Positions 1 to 10,778 of a stretch of 64,000 bases of DNA are shown here, in pieces. How positions within the stretch are numbered: position 1 is the stretch's first letter; each line of letters starts with the position of its first letter. The stretch is taken from assembly GCA_039619475.1 (NCBI GenBank), contig CM077115.1, positions 63,432,864 to 63,496,863 of the forward strand. The letters are read 5' to 3'. The translations under genes and the position numbers were made by a program. This DNA comes from Icerya purchasi. Lineage: Eukaryota > Arthropoda > Insecta > Hemiptera > Monophlebidae. The notes below the pieces were generated by a model, which was given only the letters and a program-made list of their open reading frames with translations, did no database searches and was not told the DNA's origin.

Positions 1-224
1 AGTTGTTACCGTTAGTGTATCTCAAAGTAAAGAATATCGATTCGATCATTTTGAAAAAAACAATTAAAGTCGGTAATCTTATTTTCATATCTTATGGGCA
101 AACGTTGTGTAGTAATGTGATTATAATTGAATGACCATGTCTGTTGAAACGTTACCGCTTAGTTGCGCCTTCACGGATGCCATCACATTCTTAAAATTAT
201 TGTGGGCGTAAAATTATATTATTA

Positions 225-272
<48 letters not shown>

Positions 273-654
273 AATTCACAATAATCTTTTTCAACCGACC
301 GGCCGCTGAAAATACACAGTTGACTAATATAAAAGAATAAAAAGGATTATTTAAATATAATATAAATTTGTACGTATCACTGTTGTTGGCGATGATTGGT
401 AGTCCGTTGTATTGACGCTTCGATGACTTTTGGTTGACTGGGGCTGCGGTCGGTCATCGATGGAATTCTTTATTTGGACGTCGAGATTTTATTTCTGTTG
501 AAGTTCCGCTACATTGTCAATTACTTCTTGAATGAACGAATTTATTAACCAATACCACAACCCCTCAATTTAACTCACGATTTATTTTTTTACCGATATT
601 TCTGCCAGAACCGGTAGAGACTACAAAATAATAAAACCCTGAAGAAGGTAAAAC
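1..654. other. AT-rich non-coding stretch with (ATT)n microsatellite
   Basis: No gene is recognised here. A run of TTA/ATT triplets occupies about 226-271. The rest is ordinary AT-rich sequence that ends where a LINE fragment begins on the minus strand. Confidence 0.6.
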
Positions 655-895
655 CAATTTGGAAAGAAGGGATTTAGAGGCACAGCCATAGATACATGAA
701 CAGTAATCAAACTTGGACCGAATAATGGACCTATACAAGGAAATAAGTGCAAAAGAATCACCTCTGTATTTAGTTGGTGACAAGAATTTCAGCAAGTTCA
801 GTTTTTTAAAGGCGGAATGAGAAGGAAAATTAATATACACGGAAAAGGTTAGTCGACTATCAAGGTAAACTCCAAGATAGCAGAAACAACTAACA
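655..895 (-). mobile_element. LINE reverse transcriptase fragment (inverted 5' part)
   Basis: Read on the minus strand this encodes the end of a non-LTR reverse transcriptase. It starts with YLGVYLDSRLTF, the usual KYLG...LD..LTW block, and runs to LYRSIIRSKFDYCSCIYG and ASKSLLSKL, the thumb-region block. Homology stops after SKL; the rest of that ORF towards 565 is unrelated. The protein order continues directly in the plus-strand fragment beginning near 912, so the two pieces look like one reverse transcriptase with its upstream part flipped. It is a short dead relic with no catalytic motif left. The style (RSK.DYG..IYGSAS) resembles the minus-strand I-like element at 22.0-25.3 kb. Confidence 0.7.
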
Positions 896-911
896 CAAGG
901 AAGAAGAAGCC

Positions 912-1312
912 CAATTCAGGGATATAGTAACAGAATACAGAATTCCTGCCTCCGTCCATGTCTTGGTGTTCTTAAATCCTCTCCTATTTTAGCAATGCTT
1001 GCTGAATCTAATACATCTCCTCTTTCAGTTCGAAGATCCTATTTGGGCTATTGTTTTCTTTCTAAATGTGTACCTTACATTTTCTCTCAACCTATCCCTT
1101 CCCATATTGCCATCGCCAGAAACTGGCGTTTTGTTCCTAATAAAATTCCCATCTTAACCCTTATATCTCGTCGTCTTAGTTATCTTTCGTCCCATATAAT
1201 TTCCAGTAATAATCTCCCTTACCTTTCCTTTAATTATTTTGATCTCTCACACCCTCCGAAAGTATATTTTCTTTCTAATTCCTCCAGACCTATACCCTAT
1301 GTTGAATACTAA
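912..1312 (+). mobile_element. LINE reverse transcriptase fragment (forward 3' part)
   Basis: The plus-strand frame reads RIQNSCLRPCLGVLKSSP, then MLAESNTSPLSVRRSYL, and runs to a stop at 1312. This matches the region just after the RT thumb in I-like LINEs; compare the minus-strand element near 23.0 kb (LQNLRLITGNVRSSP...). It continues the protein that breaks off at 655 on the opposite strand. No RNase H domain follows. An A-rich stretch follows at about 1320-1340, but a tail cannot be proven. Confidence 0.65.
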
Positions 1313-1589
1313 TTTTTTTAACTCTCAATAAAAAAAAGTATACTGTGTATAGTCTCCAACCGAAAGATTGTGGAACATACGCGTGTTTCATCCAGTTTCA
1401 AAATCAAGTTTAAAAAGCGAGGATAAACGATGTGTACACAATATAACTTTCGGGTGAATTCAATTAATACACAAAACTTCTGCTTCGGATATGGTCGTGA
1501 AAAATAAAAATATGAATACATAATAGGTTTCCGAAAATGAGAAAAAGGAACTTTTTTTATGGCCTTTTATTTAACTCGGTTTGTCATTT

Positions 1590-1900
1590 TACTGTTGGAA
1601 AGAGCGCTATTTATCGCGAGCAAACTCGTATTTCATTTTCTTAACGAAACATTGGAAGTTTACTAGAAGTTTAAAGAAGCACAAAAAATGATGTGTAGCC
1701 CCCGCTTGTGGTTCAGCTATATAGCTAAAAATTTCGAACAAGGTTAAAAAAATGCGCATCTTTGTGTATTTCTTTATTTTGGAACATTTGGGTTTCCAAC
1801 TTTAAACTCGGATCCTTGGGTCGCCGAAAGCTCGAAAGTTTCAAAAAAATATATTTTTTTTTGGTCATGTGATATATCAATGAAAAGATCGCGCTATTAG
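1590..1900. repeat. Unnamed ~290-bp dispersed repeat, copy 1
   Basis: This segment aligns by eye with 5130-5440. Shared landmarks in order are: TTAACGAAA; AGTTTA/AGTTCG...AAGCGCAAAAAATRA; TTAAAAATTT with an ACRAGGTTA block; GCGCATTT..GTA/TTTCTTTA; TTTGGAACAT..GG.TTTCCAACTT; and GATGAAAAGA near the end. Divergence is high (roughly a quarter of positions), so the copies are old. No terminal repeats or coding capacity are evident, and short ORFs here are accidental. Confidence 0.6.
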
Positions 1901-4580
1901 TCAAACATTGCGTTTCATGTGCTGAGGATTCCGTATATATCGCATGAAAAATAAAAGACGATGTAATTGAAAGATTGCGACCATCCATTATTTAATAATA
2001 AAGTGTAACACAAATTTCTGTAAATGTCCTATAATCAAGATATTGAATAAAGTAAAGCAAAGTAAAATGCAATTCTAAATTTATTGTTTTTATTGAAATA
2101 AATAGTAAAAAGTCCAGACTAAAAAATAAAAAAATAATTTTTTTTTTTAAATAGCCTTTTATTTATGCGATAAAATGTACAAAATAGCTTTATTTATTTT
2201 TCAGAATATTTTGTATTTTCAGATTATAATGTTAAGATGCGTATCTGGTAGTCGCAAAGTAATGAAGGTACTTTATACTTTTTAGTGCATAAATAAAATA
2301 CTTTAAAAAAAAAAAAATTTTTTTATTTTGCAATAATTTGGTGCATTAAATTTGTTCTGTTAGATAAATTATACCTACTTATAGAATATAACAGCGCGTG
2401 ATGGAGTTTATGGATTACGATACTGCCACTGCGGAGTTTATGGATTAACCGAGGGACCATTAAATGAGATTTAAAATTTTCCGTTGTAGTTGATAGTATT
2501 CACGGAGACTCATATTTATGTCGTGCTTAATTTTAATGTTCCTTGGTCATTTGTTCAAGTAATTTCAGGCGCAATTGTTGATAATATCACTTTTAAACTG
2601 GGTAAATTTTGTTATTATACTACTAGATTTGATGTATTAACTCATCAACTCACATCACGATATGTAAATGATTTCATTTAGTTTAATGCGCTTTCTGAGC
2701 TATGTGTCCGTATTCTGCGTGCCGAAAGAACAAAAAAATGCTCAAAAGACCTTCGAGCCATAACCTTAGAAGGGGAAATACTATCCGTACGTACATGGCA
2801 AGATAGAAACCTAATTGAGAACGAGAGGTTGATATAGCGATAAAAGAAAAAAATACGGTAAATTTGCTTTTTGAACTGCCGATACTATTCTGTTTTCACA
2901 TGCATTTCTAGCCATTATTCTTTTTCCTGCTTTTCTCGGTTTTTTATTGCATGTTATCTTTTTCTTGTTTTATCCGGGCATTTTTTTCGATAAAATAAAC
3001 GTTATCATTCTATAGATATGCGTTGTGCTGTATTTTTCTCTCTATGCGTGTACAGTAAGATTTAGTAAATGGGAAAAGCATGTTGGCAAAACATTTAGGC
3101 TATCCCGTGAACTAGAATTTAGCAAATACGTGCGAACGGATGCGTTACTTGCTGGCAAAATTTTCTTCCAGTTATCCTCTTTTGAAGAGGCCTCGCAAGC
3201 CGGAATATCTATTGTGCTAAATGTCTGTATCGAGATTTTATCATTTTCTGTTTAAAACCGTTTCAAAAATGTCTCAATTGCTACCGTTATTTGCTCTTTT
3301 ATTTCCGCTCGACCTTTTCAGTACTAAAAAAAAAACCATAACCGACCTTCTCTTCACTTTCCCTATGAAACTGAATACGAGCGAGCAATTTCATCGATAC
3401 TGCCCGATGAATAAGTGAAAGCGGCTGACCGTTAAAAAAAAAGGCTATCATCGCGCAGTTACGCTACGGTCAAATGACAAAAATAACCGAACTGACCTCA
3501 GAGAGAACTTTGCCGTCACTAATATCATCGCAGTACTTTCGTTCGCCATAGAGAATGTTTCTCGTAATGGAACTTTTAATTTTAAATCAGCTTTAAAATT
3601 TTCATTGCAGATCATGTTCAGAAAAAAACTTTCTCGTGTTTCTTTACTTTTTTTTGTTTAAGTTACGAAATATTCAGAATGGTTAAAACAACTAATAATT
3701 CGATACAGCGTAATTGATAAAAAATTCAATATTCATCAAATATTTTTATTTGCATTGAAACAATTAAACTGAAATGGATTTTTATTATGATTGTTCCAAA
3801 ATTTTTAACATTGACGTTAATTTATATATTGCATAAATATTTCGGTTTTCCCTGTCAAAACTCGTATGAATACGAAACAAGTATGAGCCAGCGACAATAA
3901 GTTTAGTATCAGTATTTTGTGTAACGTCAAATTTGAAACAATACATATTCAGTGGATATATAATTTAAAATGAGATGTCTCGTCGTAAATGCAAACGTCC
4001 AGATTAAAATCAGCAGCTGTTATTTCCGATACATCAGCATTCTCTTTTATATTGTCTTTGATCAGTCTGCTTGTCGGTGTATTTCATCATCGCATTAACC
4101 AGGAGTATTTCCATATCACGGATACATCGATAGGTTAGGACAAACATCAACAATTATTTCTTTCGTGGTTGTAGTGGTCATCCGTTATTGTCAAAAACTC
4201 ATATACGTCTTTTACATACAGTCGATCGATGATAGAAGTTATTCGTCTGAAGTACTTTGACGGTCTCGGTCCTGAAATAGTACCGTCAACCGCCTTGGTT
4301 ACATTCAACATTGTGCAATATAGAATTTTTTGAATTCGCCGAGTCTTTGCATTCAATTTTACTTACTTTTTAGCGTCTTCGCTGCATTAGTTGTTAGGAT
4401 TCTGTGTGCATTAATGCATGGAATACTAAGATTGTTCAGAAATGACAAAAATATATACCAAATAAAGTTTAATAACTTAGGGGCGGCTTGATTTGTAAAC
4501 TACTAAATTCGAAAATGAATCACAATTAAAGTTCTCTTTCAAACAATCTACAACTTTAACAAAAAGAGTCTTCATGGATG
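1901..4580. other. Unassigned AT-rich DNA
   Basis: I see no supported gene or element across this 2.7 kb. The ORFs present are short and have no recognisable motifs. Poly-A/T runs at about 2137-2150 and 2306-2322 are the only simple repeats of note. A near-duplicate phrase, GCGGAGTTTATGGATTA, recurs at about 2402-2446 as a tiny local duplication. Confidence 0.5.
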
Positions 4581-4587
4581 TATCAAG

Positions 4588-4737
4588 CGTCCGGTAAGTA
4601 GGCCGAAAATAAGATGGATGCATGTCGTCGCGGCTGATGTCAGCAGATTCGGAGCAGACCTATCTCTAAGATTTGACCGTTCTGGCTGGAATCGTGCCAT
4701 AAGTCAAGCAGACCCTGCCCCAGTGGGAAAATGTTGA
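4588..4737 (+). mobile_element. LINE C-terminal scrap
   Basis: One open frame encodes about 49 residues including RPKIRWMHVVAADV and DRSGWNRAISQADPAP before a TGA at 4735. The layout GRPK.RW...V..D......A.DRS.WN..I..AD is the usual extreme C-terminus of RTE/CR1-like LINE polyproteins. It is followed by an A-rich 3' end (GAAGAAAAAGAAGAAAAATG), which fits a heavily 5'-truncated LINE insertion. The clade cannot be decided from this much. Confidence 0.65.
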
Positions 4738-5039
4738 AGAAAAAGAAGAAAAATGTATAATACGGAATTTAAAACGACCTTGAATATCACTTCAAAATGT
4801 ATAACTCGCCGCCCCGAGATAATCCTTTAAAAGTCAAATTTAAGATATAAAACAAAATGCAAAACCTTTTTCAAAAATTAAAAGAACTAAAAAACAAAAA
4901 ATGATTTAACCCTCCCTTCCATTGGGTAAAAAACGGCAAAAAACGAGTACGTTCATGCAAGTAATAGTCCGAGTGAAACGGTTGAAGGAGCCGAAATGCG
5001 TCTAAAAATGTACATAAAAGAGCGTTTTAAAAGAAAAAT

Positions 5040-5470
5040 ATAACCAAACTTGCAACTTTTATTTAGACTCGAAGAGCGGCGAAAGCTTCAAATTTTGATT
5101 TTTTTTTTACGGACGAATGACATATCGATGAAAAGAGTGTTATTTGACGGAAACGAAATCATATTTCTCATTTCCTTAACGAAACTTTCAAAGTTAGCAG
5201 AAAGTTCGAAAAAGCGCAAAAAATAACGTGCTCCGCTCTGGGCTACGCGAGTATCGTAGTTAAAAATTTTAAACGAGGTTATAAATATGCGCATTTCCGT
5301 AGATTTCTTTAGTTTGGAACATCCGGATTTCCAACTTCAAAATTAGACTCTCGGAGTGGCACGAGCTTAAAGTTTTGGAACCTTACTTTATTTTCAATCG
5401 TGTAATGTACCGATGAGAAGATTTTTATTTGATTAAAACGAAACTATATTTCTCTTTTTGTTTTTAAAAT
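5040..5470. repeat. Unnamed ~290-bp repeat, copy 2 (about 1.5 tandem units)
   Basis: 5130-5440 matches 1590-1900. Within this copy, 5050-5160 (ACTCGAAGAGCGGCGAAAGC...) also aligns with 5333-5455 (ACTCTCGGAGTGGCACGAGC...). The unit is therefore repeated head to tail with a period of about 285 bp. No coding content. Confidence 0.6.
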
Positions 5471-6295
5471 TTCCTCTTAACCATTCATCAATGCACTTAT
5501 ACTGAAGTATAAAACACGAGTTAATGAGAATAGTTTATCAGTGGATATTATCTCTTTTTTTTTTTTTGTTTGTATAATCGAGAATCAAAATAAGACGACA
5601 AGCTTGAGTAACTCGAAACAGAATTATTATAAATGCAAAAAAAATATATGTGCGCGTACATTATCGCGAAGATATTTTTTTTAAATTTCTAACCGGTATT
5701 GAAGGTTTTGCTTACCTAATAATAATTAAGGGCTCACATACACACTAAAAGGCATACAAGTGCAAATTAAATGAACAAAAATGGAAAAAGGTTATGATAA
5801 CCCGCTGCTGCAAGTGAAGCAAAGGCCCCGTTTATAACACTGCCCGATATTCTTTGAAGTAACGACTCCGGCGTGAAATAAAAATAAGCAAAACTTTTGC
5901 AAAAAGTATATTTAAGATTTTCGCTAGTAAGAAACGGATGAAATTGACTAATATTAATAATAATCGGCCAAATGCGTGATCCAAAGTTATTATTATTATA
6001 TATTTTTTTTTTTCGGTTTAATATGTGGTCAGCCATATTTAAAAAGGTACAAAAAGTAATAGCTAATATAAATGAATTGAATTTGATTTTAATACACATT
6101 TGTTATTTTATCTTTCTCTTCATTCGAGTTTAGTAAGTTTATTTGGTGATATGTTTTTTGAAGTTTTTTTGTTGGCTTTTTGTACAGATATATTTTAATT
6201 TTATTGTTAAAAGCTGAACCGACGCCTCTATTTCTATCTTGAATCCAAGGAAATCTTTTCTCCAATCCAAGCAGGCGGCCGAAAATATAAATCTG
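5471..6295. other. Unassigned AT-rich DNA
   Basis: No gene or element recognised. Short ORFs in this stretch have no motif support. A T-run lies at 5558-5568. Confidence 0.45.
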
Positions 6296-6299
6296 CACT

Positions 6300-7440
6300 C
6301 GTTCATCTTCTTAGCCTACAAAGGCAAATCCTAACAGCCCACAGTAGATCACAGCATCTCTACTCAGTCTTTTTTGACATAGAGAAAGCTTATGACTGCA
6401 TATGGCGATATGGAGTGCTTAAAAAGCTGAAGAACGCCGGAATTAGCGGTAATATGGGCAATTTTATCCAGAGCTTCCTCAATGATAGAACTATTCAAGT
6501 AAGAATAGGCTCTTCAGTATCTTCATCCTTCACGACTGAAAATGGAATTGCACGGGGCTCGCCTTTAAGCGTAACCTTGTTTATCTTTTATATAAACGAT
6601 ATAGCAGAGTGCATAAGGTCGCCGGTAACAGCCCGTTTGTTCATTGATGACCTTAACATATTTCTTCCCTCAAACTTCCCCGCTAATGCGATGTCTATCC
6701 TACAGTCAACGATCAATAGATTACAAAACTGGGCGGAAAAGAATGGCTTGGATTTCTCATCCTCAAAAACTGCATGTGTCCAATTCCTAAAGAAGCGTCG
6801 TCCTATTTCCAATCCAGATATCACCCTCTACCTAAAACATGTGCCTATCCCATTCTTTCTTTCCATAAAGTTTCTGGGTCTAACGTTCGATGAAAGATTA
6901 TTGCGGGCTCCACACATGTCTATCCCTAAGCGTAGTTGCATGAAATCCTTGTCCATCTTGAAATGTTTATCCAACCACAAGTACAATGTAGATCCAAAAT
7001 TGCTGTTATCAGTATACAAAGCCCTTATCCTGAGTAAACTGTCATACGGTTGTCAGGTGTATTCTTCGGCTAATAAAACTCTTCTAAAATCTATCGATCC
7101 TATCCATAATACTTCTTTACGTATCATACTTGGGGCGCACCGAACTTCTCCTTCGTTGGGCGTTTGTGCTTTGGTGGGCCTTCCTCCTTTATCTATTATT
7201 CGCGATTATCTCACCTTTCGAGATTCTTTTCGTTATTCCTTACCAGATCATTTTTCCACTAGTAACTTCCAAATCCCATTCCCATCTTTTCCTGGCGATC
7301 CATTGGTCAAGGCTTTAACTTTTCTTTCTAAGGTAGGCATAAATTGGAGCGATCACCATGTTAATCCGACCGCTTTAGCGCCCTGGATTCATTTCTCAAC
7401 ATCTATAAACATATCTTTAGCACATACTTCGATTCATTAA
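6300..7440 (+). mobile_element. I-like LINE reverse transcriptase, partial
   Basis: The frame is open from about 6300, ahead of the first methionine at 6415. It encodes palm and thumb of a non-LTR reverse transcriptase: YSVFFDIEKAYDCIW (first catalytic Asp), LNDRTIQVRIGSSVSSSF, IARGSPLSVTLFIFYIND (PQGS block), ARLFIDDLNIFLPS (YADD position reads FIDD), and the thumb LYKALILSKLSYGCQVYSSA followed by LLKSIDPIHNTSLRIILGAHRTS. The YADD-to-FIDD change keeps both aspartates. No endonuclease lies upstream, so it is 5' truncated. It ends at a stop at 7438-7440, just where an RNase H domain would be expected. A matching RNase H piece lies at 11750. Close relatives are the minus-strand fragments at 20.9-22.0 kb. 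Confidence 0.85.
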
Positions 7441-7740
7441 CGAAGCTCTCCGGGTTTTAAAAAATTTCTAAAAAAGAGCGATTAAGTCACAAAAATCTTT
7501 GAACACATAAATACGCACATTCACACAGGATTATTGGGTAAAAAAAATACATACGGTATTATAGATTTAAAACTGAATATCTTTGCTTTAAATTGAGTAT
7601 ACCATAAATGTAAATTACAGTTATCTCTTAGCGTACAGAATGCTTCGCGTACGATCATACTTGACTGACCTTTTTTGTTATCCCATAAATTACACTTATC
7701 TCCTGATTAAAAAAGTTTGTAGAGAATACGGAACATCATA
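7432..7740. other. Repeat-like AT-rich segment after the LINE
   Basis: TTAACGAAGCTCTCCGGGTTT at 7437 resembles TTAACGAAGCTTCTTGGGTTT at 63872 and, more weakly, the TTAACGAAA landmark of the repeats at 1.6 and 5.1 kb. It may be the edge of an insertion that interrupts the I-like LINE. Nothing coding seen. Confidence 0.35.
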
Positions 7741-7754
7741 TTCGTAACTCGTCT

Positions 7755-8110
7755 GAGTTAATAGAAAAATTAAAAACGATTACAATAGAAGAAAAGCACA
7801 TATTAGTCAACTTGGATGTTGTCTCCTTATTTACATGAAAACAATAGAATTAATAAAAAATATGGAAATAGACAAAGTCACAATCGAAATTGTCATACGT
7901 TTGAATGTGTTTATGTTTAACGAGAAGATCTATAATCAGGAAGAAGGTACAAGAAGGTACATAGGGCACTGAGCTCATGCCTGGCGCCGATTTTTGCAAA
8001 TATATTTATAGAAAATTTAGAAAATAAAATTGTTCAGAAGTGGGCACCGAAGTTATGGATACGGTATATGTGGAAGACCGAACATATAAAACGAACACAA
8101 TACGAAATGG
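7755..8110 (+). mobile_element. Penelope-like element reverse transcriptase remnant
   Basis: In frame, CACATATTAGTCAACTTGGA and the following bases give HILVNLDVVSLFT, the hallmark FDVVSLFT block of Penelope-like reverse transcriptases. Reading on across frameshifts gives TIELIKNMEIDKVTIEIVI, FMFNEKIYNQEEGT, then PAPIFANIFIENLENKIVQKW and LWIRYM. These match the QTEG..MGSPLSP..AN.F.E..E...W.RYVDD arrangement of that family. Several frameshifts and a lost RYVDD show it is dead. Family identity rests on order and spacing of motifs; the order is good but the sequence is badly eroded. It may be related to the hammerhead-like motif 2 kb downstream. Confidence 0.65.
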
Positions 8111-8344
8111 ATTTTCGCGACACGAAAATATTAGCGGGGTCAAAAATGCGAGTAAGCGGTTAATTAGAGAAGAAATTGAAATCGAAGGACATAAAAGTTT
8201 TAAAAGAGATGACGTTTAATAATCGATTCAATTGAATGGCGGTAATTGGTTAACTTAACGAAAAAAACAGTAAATAACCAATCGGATTCACATTTGTTAA
8301 TGGAGTATGTTATTTTTGTTTTTGCTTTTTTAGTGTTGGGGGAT

Positions 8345-9555
8345 GTTGACCAGATACATCGACTAACCTCAATAATAGAAAGAGTGTTCGAAGAAAATAA
8401 ATTTTGCTCGGCGGTCTTTCTGGATACTGAACAAGCATTTGACCGATTGTGGCATCATGGACTTCTACACAAGTTAAGCACCAGACTGCCTGTTAATTGG
8501 TGTCGTCTACTGAAATCATACCTCTCAGATAGACAATTCCATGTAGCTTATGGAGATGCGAGACTTCCTTCCATCCAATACAGGCATGCGTACCACAGGG
8601 TAGCGTCCTCGGGTCTATTCTGTATCTTCTGTATACAATAGACATACCAACAACACCAAATACTGCGATTGCAATGTTCGCTGACGACACAGCAATACTG
8701 TCAGTAAACGGCTCACAAACTGAAGCAAATAAAAGCCTTCAGTATGCTTTAGACCGTGTATCAAACTGGACAGAAAATTGAAAAATCAAGCTCAATGAGC
8801 AAAAATCTATCCACACCACTTTCGCCCTTAGTAAACGAGATTCGCGTCATGTAGTGTTCATAAATAGACAACAAGTGCCAATCTCCGATTCAGCAAAATA
8901 CTTGGTTGTGCATCTAGATGCGAAGCTGACTTGGAAAACTTACGTTGTGTCAAAAGCTCAGCAGATTCGAGAAAAAACACGTGAAATGTATTGGCTTGTC
9001 GGACGACATTCCAAAATGGAACACTTGAAAACAAACGTCTCATTTATGAAACCATCATAAGACCGATTTGGACTTATGGGGTACAGATATGGGGATGTAC
9101 CAAAACATCAAATAGAAATATTATTCAAATAGCCCAAAATAAATTCCTCCGTATGATAACCAATGCTCGATGGTTCCAACGGAACGAATCTCTACATACC
9201 GATTTAAGGATCAAATGGGTGGACGAAGTTATTAAAGATTTTGTCCATCGTCACGAAGAAAGACTCCATACCCATCCGAACCAGGAAGCATTAGATCTTT
9301 TGCTTACTACTGAAGATGCAAGACGGCTAAACGTTTTAAACCGAGAGACCTAGTCGTGTTGTAAATTTTTATCGTTTTATTGTATGTATGTGCATATAAA
9401 TAGCGAAGAATAGATAGTGATTTATTCCTTTGCAACATGTTAATTTACATTTAGTTATAAATGTTACTTATTTAGAAATAGTTCTAAGATTGTAATAACC
9501 ATAAGTGTTGGGGGTGTCAAAAAATACATTATCCCAAGAAAAAGAAAAAGATGCG
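8345..9555 (+). mobile_element. Jockey-like LINE reverse transcriptase and 3' end, broken
   Basis: The translation gives QIHRLTSIIERVFEENKFCS, AVFLDTEQAFDRLWH (first Asp), LLKSYLSDRQFHV, a damaged PQGS region, IAMFADDTAILSVNGS (catalytic FADD), KSIHTTFALSKR, a KYLVVHLDAKLTW block and RPIWTYGVQIWGCTK. It ends with NKFLRMITNARWF and a C-terminus closing at 9353. There are at least two frameshifts (near 8640 and 9050) and one in-frame stop (near 8780). The layout matches the intact Jockey-like element at 58.5-63.2 kb. The 3' UTR runs to an A-rich end at about 9535-9555 (AAGAAAAAGAAAAAG). The endonuclease is missing, so the copy is 5' truncated. Confidence 0.85.
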
Positions 9556-9559
9556 AAGC

Positions 9560-10150
9560 GAAATCAGATATTTATGTGATTAGATATGAAAAATAAAAAA
9601 GACTCAAGTGCCGGAATGACCGAAAGTGATAGCAAGGAGAGAACAAAAGATGCACAATATGGAGTTGGAAGACCAATTGACATAAGAGGATAGTAAAAGG
9701 AAGAACGTTCAGAAGCGTTACAAGTGCCCCCAAACAAAATGTGATTAGCGTCACCTATAAAGTCGTAATAGGAAGGGTGAAAAGGACAAATAAGAGGGGG
9801 GCTAGAGAGAAGCGAAATAAGGAAGCAGAAAGCAAACTGTGTCCAAAGCGGAGGCGAAAGTTTGCAAAGAAAGTTGAACGCCGCATGGAGGGAAAATTGA
9901 ATAACCAGAGGGATGAGACGGTAGATTAGGCTGAATAAAGAGATAGAAGGAATCCGGATTTGAGAATGAGGAGGAATACGAGTTTAACGATAGATTGGGA
10001 TGAGCTGAAGTAAAGAATAGATTAATATTGTGAGATAAAAAAACCCTGAGAAATTCACAGGTAGAAGAGAATGAACGAGCTATCGATTCCAGAGTGCCCA
10101 GGAATTCACAGTAGGTCAATTTGGACGGAGTGAGGAAGAAAAATTTTATG
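9560..10150. other. Purine-skewed segment of unknown origin
   Basis: The plus strand is strongly purine-rich from about 9590 to 10140. Short ORFs exist on both strands (for example 9802-10119 on the minus strand), but none shows a motif I recognise. The skew makes accidental ORFs likely. It could be the decayed body of a repeat that ends in the hammerhead-like motif at 10189. Confidence 0.4.
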
Positions 10151-10188
10151 GAGTGTGTTTTTCGAAGACCAGCTCGGTGTATTATGTT

Positions 10189-10220
10189 CTGATGATGAAT
10201 AAAGTAGTATTATTCGAAAC
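10189..10220 (+). ncRNA. Hammerhead-ribozyme-like core (Penelope-type signature)
   Basis: CTGATGA at 10189-10195 is followed by T, then GAATAA (10197-10202), a 7-nt loop, TTATTC (10210-10215, perfect complement of GAATAA), then GAAAC (10216-10220). This is the order of a hammerhead core: CUGAUGA, stem II, GAAA. Penelope-like elements are known to carry such motifs in their terminal repeats. Against it, position 10.1 (T10196) cannot pair with C10215, and I could not trace a convincing stem I or stem III with a UH cleavage site. Treat it as a relic or look-alike. Confidence 0.4.
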
Positions 10221-10229
10221 ATCAATGGA

Positions 10230-10740
10230 AAAAAATTGTGACGTGATTTTTATCGAAATTAATAGACGAATGGTAAATCAAAAAAGCCACGAAAGTTACA
10301 AATCTTTTTTGACAAATATTTCTGTTATTCTCGGTTTGCTATATTAGCTTAAACGTTCCTAGAATTATGTTTCATATTTCAGGTATCTGTTATTAGGTTA
10401 TAATGTTATCAAGAAAATATTAGTGCCAATATTTTGAAATTGCGCACATCCGAAATTAATATCTTTAAAAAGTATCAAATATTCGGGTTTTATTTAGAAA
10501 CTACTTCATAAAGTGAAAAAAAAACAGAACAAATAATCTTGAAATGCTGGAGCTGGAATAAATTATGTACGTTTGCCGATATCGGTTATTAATTGTCAAT
10601 AATTATTTAATAGACGCGTGGATGTATTATTATCATTATCGTGCTTTATTTTGTTCGGAAGCAGTTTCATGGGTACTTAAAGACTTTCATTACAGTTATG
10701 TCAATTACGTAAACGTATTGTTCATCGTTTCTATTTAAAC

Positions 10741-10778
<38 letters not shown>

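Noticed and set aside
9802..10119. 105-residue minus-strand ORF
   Set aside because: The region is purine-skewed on the plus strand, which lowers stop frequency on the other strand. No motif or homologue recognised.
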